Below, piece after piece: positions 60,565 to 64,000 of a DNA stretch of 64,000 nucleotides (position 1 is its first letter; each line of letters begins with the position of its first letter). The stretch spans positions 2,418,001 through 2,482,000 of the forward strand of contig NZ_AP025518.1 of the NCBI RefSeq assembly GCF_022179545.1. Direction: 5' to 3'. The notes under the pieces were generated by a model that was given only the letters and a program-made list of their open reading frames with translations, did not search any database and was not told the origin of the DNA. The translations under genes were made by a program, and so were the position numbers. This DNA comes from Mycolicibacterium fortuitum subsp. fortuitum. Lineage in GTDB: Bacteria > Actinomycetota > Actinomycetes > Mycobacteriales > Mycobacteriaceae.

Positions 60565-62483
60565 CCGCACGATCTGATGTCCTGTTCGACCCGAACCGGA
60601 CCGACTTCGACCAGTTCGACAGCAGAACCAGGGAGATCTTCCGGGCCACCATCGACTTCTTCGAGTCCCACGGCAAGCGGTGGCTCAAGCAGCAGGACCG
60701 GGACCGGGTCTGGTACAGCGATTTTCTCGACCTGGTCAAGCGGGAGGGCATCTTCGCGACGTTCCTGACTCCGGCGTCGGAGGCCGCCGGCGATCCCGAC
60801 AAGCGCTGGGACACCGCGCGCAATGCCATGTACAGCCAGATCCTCGGGTTCTACGGCATGCAGTACTGGTACGTCTGGCAGGTCACCATCCTCGGCCTCG
60901 GTCCGATCTGGCAGTCGGAGAACACGGTGGCGCGCAAGAAGGCTGCCGCCCTGTTGGATTCAGGGGAGATCTTCGCCTTCGGGCTGTCCGAGCAGGACCA
61001 CGGCGCCGATGTCTACTCGACCGACATGGTGCTGACACCGAACGCGGATGGGTCGTACTCGGCGAACGGCGGCAAGTACTACATCGGCAACGGCAACCTG
61101 GCCGGCATGGTCTCGGTGTTCGGCCGTCGCTCCGACAAACCGATCATCGACAGTTCTGATCTCGACCGGCGCCGTCCCGCGCAGGACTTCGAGGGGTACC
61201 TCTTTTTCGCCGCCGACAGCCAGCATTCGAACTACCACCTGCGCAAGAACGTCGTCGACGGCCAGATGTACGTCGCGGCGTTCGACCTGGAGAACTATCC
61301 GGTCAGTGCCGACGACATCCTGCACGAGGGCAAGGCGGCCTTCAACGCCGCGATCAACACCGTCAACATCGGCAAGTTCAACCTCGGATTCGGGGCGATC
61401 GGGGCTTGCGAGCACGCTATGTACGAGGCCGTCACCCACGCCGAGAACCGCGTGCTGTTCGGCCAGCGGGTCACTGAGTTCCCGCAGATCCGCCGCATGC
61501 TCGCCGACGGCTACGCCCGCTTGATCGGGATGAAGCTCTACAGCGAGCGGGCCATCGACTACATGCGCAGCGCAAGCGCGGACGACCGGCGCTACCTGTT
61601 GTTCAACGCGATCGAGAAGATGAACGTCACCCGCGAGGGCGAGAAGATCGTGACATTGCTCGCCGATACCATCGCCGCCCGCGCTTTCGAATCCGACATG
61701 TACTTCACCATGGCATTGCTCGGCCTCACTGGATTGCCACGCCTCGAGGGCACGGTGCACGTCAACATGGCGCTGTCACTGAAGTTCATGCAGAACTACA
61801 TGTTCGGCGCGTCCGATGCCGCGCTCGCCGCGCTGAACGTGCTGCCGGTCGGCCGGGCCCCGGCGCCGCTGGTGAGCGCACTCGCCGGCGGTTTGCGTGC
61901 TGCCGGCGGAGTCATCGCTGGTTCACCTGTGGCGCAGCGCATTCCACCACTCAAGGCGTTGCTGGCTGAGGTCCCGCAGATTCCGACGCGCAGGGATGCG
62001 ACCAACGACGACTTCTTGTTCCGCCAAGGGTCGAGCAGTGGGTTGGCGAAGATCAGGTTCGGAGACTGGCAGTCGGTGCTGCGCAGGTTCTCGTCGACGC
62101 CGAACGTCGCTGTATTCCTGGCCCAGGCGCAGGCGTTGCAGACGCTGCTGGCGGTGGCGACACCCAACGCCGACCAACAACGCAACGTCGACTTCTTGTT
62201 CGCGATCGGTGAGATGTTCACCCTGATCCCGTATGCCCAGCTGATTCTGGAGCAGGCGGAGACCGAGGCGATCGACGCCGATTTCATCGACCAGCTGTTC
62301 GAGGTGCTCGTCACCGACATGTCCACGCACGCGACCAAGCTGCATTGCCATCCGGATGCTACTGCGGTGCAACAGCAGCGCGCCCTCGACATCGTCAAGC
62401 AGCCAGTTGCGGACGGCGCCCGCCGCGATCGTGTGGTGGCAGGTGTGCGCGGATTGGCCGGCCGCTACGAGATGAACCCGTGA
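60561..62483 (+). CDS. Acyl-CoA dehydrogenase/oxidase-like flavoprotein (long form)
   Basis: A 640-residue acyl-CoA dehydrogenase/oxidase-like protein, longer than a typical 380-residue ACAD. The FAD and substrate segments are visible: FGLSEQDHGADVYSTDM, GGKYYIGNGNLAG, NRVLFGQRVTEFPQIRRMLADGYARLIGMK. The C-terminal about 200 residues have no clear motif and may be an acyl-CoA-oxidase-like extra domain. It is coupled to the MpaB gene by a four-base overlap. The substrate is probably a fatty or polyketide-like acyl chain (inference). Confidence 0.78.
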   Translation: MTARSDVLFDPNRTDFDQFDSRTREIFRATIDFFESHGKRWLKQQDRDRVWYSDFLDLVKREGIFATFLTPASEAAGDPDKRWDTARNAMYSQILGFYGMQYWYVWQVTILGLGPIWQSENTVARKKAAALLDSGEIFAFGLSEQDHGADVYSTDMVLTPNADGSYSANGGKYYIGNGNLAGMVSVFGRRSDKPIIDSSDLDRRRPAQDFEGYLFFAADSQHSNYHLRKNVVDGQMYVAAFDLENYPVSADDILHEGKAAFNAAINTVNIGKFNLGFGAIGACEHAMYEAVTHAENRVLFGQRVTEFPQIRRMLADGYARLIGMKLYSERAIDYMRSASADDRRYLLFNAIEKMNVTREGEKIVTLLADTIAARAFESDMYFTMALLGLTGLPRLEGTVHVNMALSLKFMQNYMFGASDAALAALNVLPVGRAPAPLVSALAGGLRAAGGVIAGSPVAQRIPPLKALLAEVPQIPTRRDATNDDFLFRQGSSSGLAKIRFGDWQSVLRRFSSTPNVAVFLAQAQALQTLLAVATPNADQQRNVDFLFAIGEMFTLIPYAQLILEQAETEAIDADFIDQLFEVLVTDMSTHATKLHCHPDATAVQQQRALDIVKQPVADGARRDRVVAGVRGLAGRYEMNP

Positions 62484-62551
62484 TGGTCACGCGACGGTAG
62501 CGGCTCGGCGCGTCGGGTGCATCGCGGGCGTAGTTCTGCCACGGTGGCACG

Positions 62552-63448
62552 GTGCCCGTAGTTCAGGACGTGCTCGCCGAGTTCGACGAATACCTGGCGC
62601 TGCAGTGCGGCAGGTCTGCACACACCCGCCGCGCCTACCGGGGTGACCTGACTGCGCTGTTCGATTTCACCGGCGGCGGACTGGAGACTCTGACCCTGCC
62701 GAGGTTGCGCTCGTGGTTGGCCGCCCAGGCTGCAGCCGGAACGGCGCGGACCACGTTGGCGCGCCGAACGTCCTCGGTCAAGACCTTCTCCACCTGGGCG
62801 ACACGGCGGGGACTGTTGCCGAATGACCCCGCCGCGCGGCTGCAGGTGCCCAAGGCTCACCGCACGCTGCCTGCGGTGCTGCGCCGCGACCAGGCAGTGG
62901 ACGCCATGGAAGCGATGAATTCAGCTGTGCAGGAAGGTGACCCGCTCGCGCTGCGGGACAGGTTGATCGTCGAGCTGCTGTATGCCACCGGTATTCGGGT
63001 CAGCGAACTGTGCGGTCTGGACATCGATGACATCGACACTCCGCGCCGGGTGCTGCGGGTGTTGGGTAAGGGCAACAAGCAGCGCACGGTCCCGTTCGGG
63101 GAACCGGCACTGGTCGCGTTGACCTCCTGGCTCACCGACGGGCGGCCCGAGCTGGTCAGTGCCGATTCCGGCCCCGCGCTCCTGCTCGGGGCGCGCGGCA
63201 AGCGCCTCGACCCCCGTCAGGCCCGAACCGTGGTGCACCAGACCGTCTCTGCCGTCGACGGTGCCCCCGCCATCGGTCCCCACGGACTACGCCACAGCGC
63301 GGCCACCCACCTGCTGGAAGGCGGTGCCGACCTGCGCGTCGTACAGGAGTTGTTGGGACACAGTTCGTTGGCCACCACCCAGCTCTACACACACGTCACA
63401 GTGGAACGGTTGCGCGCGGTGCACGACCAGGCGCACCCACGAGCCTGA
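62552..63448 (+). CDS. xerC: Tyrosine recombinase XerC
   Basis: A 298-residue tyrosine recombinase. The catalytic set is R in TGIRVSEL (about 149), K in GKGNKQR, HGLRHS, His in GHSSLATTQ and Tyr in LYTHV. The N-terminal SAM-like core-binding domain is intact. It resolves chromosome dimers at dif with XerD. It is chromosomal (Rv2894c locus) and has no phage genes around it, so it is not a prophage integrase. Confidence 0.93.
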   Translation: MPVVQDVLAEFDEYLALQCGRSAHTRRAYRGDLTALFDFTGGGLETLTLPRLRSWLAAQAAAGTARTTLARRTSSVKTFSTWATRRGLLPNDPAARLQVPKAHRTLPAVLRRDQAVDAMEAMNSAVQEGDPLALRDRLIVELLYATGIRVSELCGLDIDDIDTPRRVLRVLGKGNKQRTVPFGEPALVALTSWLTDGRPELVSADSGPALLLGARGKRLDPRQARTVVHQTVSAVDGAPAIGPHGLRHSAATHLLEGGADLRVVQELLGHSSLATTQLYTHVTVERLRAVHDQAHPRA

Positions 63449-63458
63449 AGAGGAGATC

Positions 63459-64000
63459 GTGCCGGAGTTGACTGTCGAGCCGACCCGAACCACCGTCGAT
63501 CTGCCCTGCGGGCCGGTGTCCTATCTCAGCTGGGCCACCGACCACACGGCGCCGACCGTCGTGTTGCTGCACGGTGGAGGCGTGGACAGCGCGTCGTTGT
63601 CCTGGGGCGGTATCGGCCCGCGGTTGGCCGAGGCGGGCTACCGCGTGATCGCGCCCGACCATCCCGGCTATGGCTGCAGTCCGCCGGCGCGGTTGCCCGT
63701 GACACAGGACCGTTTGGTCGGCTACGTGGGGGAGTTCGTCCACGGACTCGACCTGCAGCGCTACGCGATCGGCGGGCTGTCACTCGGTGGGGGCATGACC
63801 ATCGGCCATGTCCTGGATCGGCCGCAGCGGGTGACGGGTGCGATGCTGCTGGGCAGTTACGGCCTGATGCCGCGCCTCTCGGACGGGCCGATGTCCGGTG
63901 TGCGGCAACTGGTCACGTGGGTGACGCTGCGTACCGGTCTGCTCGGAGCGGTGACGCGGTGGGTGGGCACCAACCGCCGAGCGATGGTGCGCAGCATGCA
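63459..64000 (+). CDS. Alpha/beta hydrolase (3' end outside window)
   Basis: The first about 180 residues of an alpha/beta hydrolase, beginning at GTG with GAAGAGGAG just upstream. The oxyanion loop is VVLLHGGGVD, the strand-helix segment is VIAPDHPGYGCS, and the nucleophile elbow is GGLSLGGGM (Ser). The catalytic His would be beyond the right edge. Possible roles include epoxide hydrolase, esterase or haloalkane dehalogenase; it cannot be decided from the fragment. It starts 10 bp after xerC. Confidence 0.8.
   Translation, partial: MPELTVEPTRTTVDLPCGPVSYLSWATDHTAPTVVLLHGGGVDSASLSWGGIGPRLAEAGYRVIAPDHPGYGCSPPARLPVTQDRLVGYVGEFVHGLDLQRYAIGGLSLGGGMTIGHVLDRPQRVTGAMLLGSYGLMPRLSDGPMSGVRQLVTWVTLRTGLLGAVTRWVGTNRRAMVRSM

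Noticed and set aside
62552..63448. Phage integrase / genomic island
   Set aside because: The recombinase has XerC motifs, sits in the conserved mycobacterial position and has no attachment repeats or phage genes around it.

Overview
The window is about 64 kb of GC-rich chromosome from a mycobacterium, most likely an environmental fast grower (Mycolicibacterium type). The gene order sepIVA, DUF177, rnc, fpg, OsmC, acyP, smc, ftsY, amt, glnB, glnD, ffh, then rpsP-KH-rimM-trmD, lppW, rplS, lepB, rnhB, DUF2469, yraN, yifB, dprA, viuB, xerC follows the Rv2927c to Rv2894c block of M. tuberculosis as I remember it. It is interrupted by accessory genes, and I see no pknI-like gene where M. tuberculosis has one. 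No transposase, phage gene, CRISPR array, tRNA or rRNA was seen.

Layout. 1-8909: a hemerythrin fragment, the septation factor SepIVA, DUF177, RNase III, Fpg, a Pro/Tyr-rich membrane protein, an OsmC-like protein, acylphosphatase and SMC. 8933-19065: a free-standing PE-PPE-domain hydrolase, then ftsY, the nitrogen operon amt-glnB-glnD (two GlnR-type boxes upstream), a six-helix membrane protein and ffh. 19070-24058: an amidohydrolase, a CysJ-like flavoreductase, two tandem D,D-carboxypeptidases and an NTF2-like protein. 24161-29976: the ribosomal and tRNA-modification operon, lppW, rplS, lepB, rnhB (with a 27-bp in-frame repeat) and DUF2469. 29999-34599: an M20 amidohydrolase, then a leftward set of IclR, DUF2237, SelO and a dienelactone hydrolase. 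34667-42158: C3-acid metabolism, with a MatC-type carrier and malonyl-CoA synthetase-like ligase, PucR, mmsA and a class III aminotransferase. 42273-47234: HAD phosphatase, fused alpha/beta E1 dehydrogenase, CoA-transferase and thioesterase. 47154-53420: a leftward operon under an iron-box candidate, coding for an Fbp-type Fe(III) ABC transporter followed by a single-chain adenylation-carrier-AT3 membrane acyltransferase. 53523-64000: yraN, yifB, dprA, viuB, a lactate-monooxygenase-like enzyme, TetR, an MpaB-type oxygenase, an acyl-CoA-dehydrogenase-like protein, xerC and a truncated alpha/beta hydrolase.

The most unusual content is the iron-box operon at 47154-53420. Its last gene fuses an AMP-forming ligase, a phosphopantetheine carrier and an acyltransferase-3 membrane domain. 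It starts on the stop codon of the transporter ATPase gene, which suggests one iron-responsive system that activates an acyl or aminoacyl group and moves it onto an acceptor at the membrane. Other points of interest are a hairpin that hides the ribosome-binding site of the PE-PPE gene, a 13-base motif shared upstream of rpsP and rplS, and the clustered malonate and malonate-semialdehyde genes.
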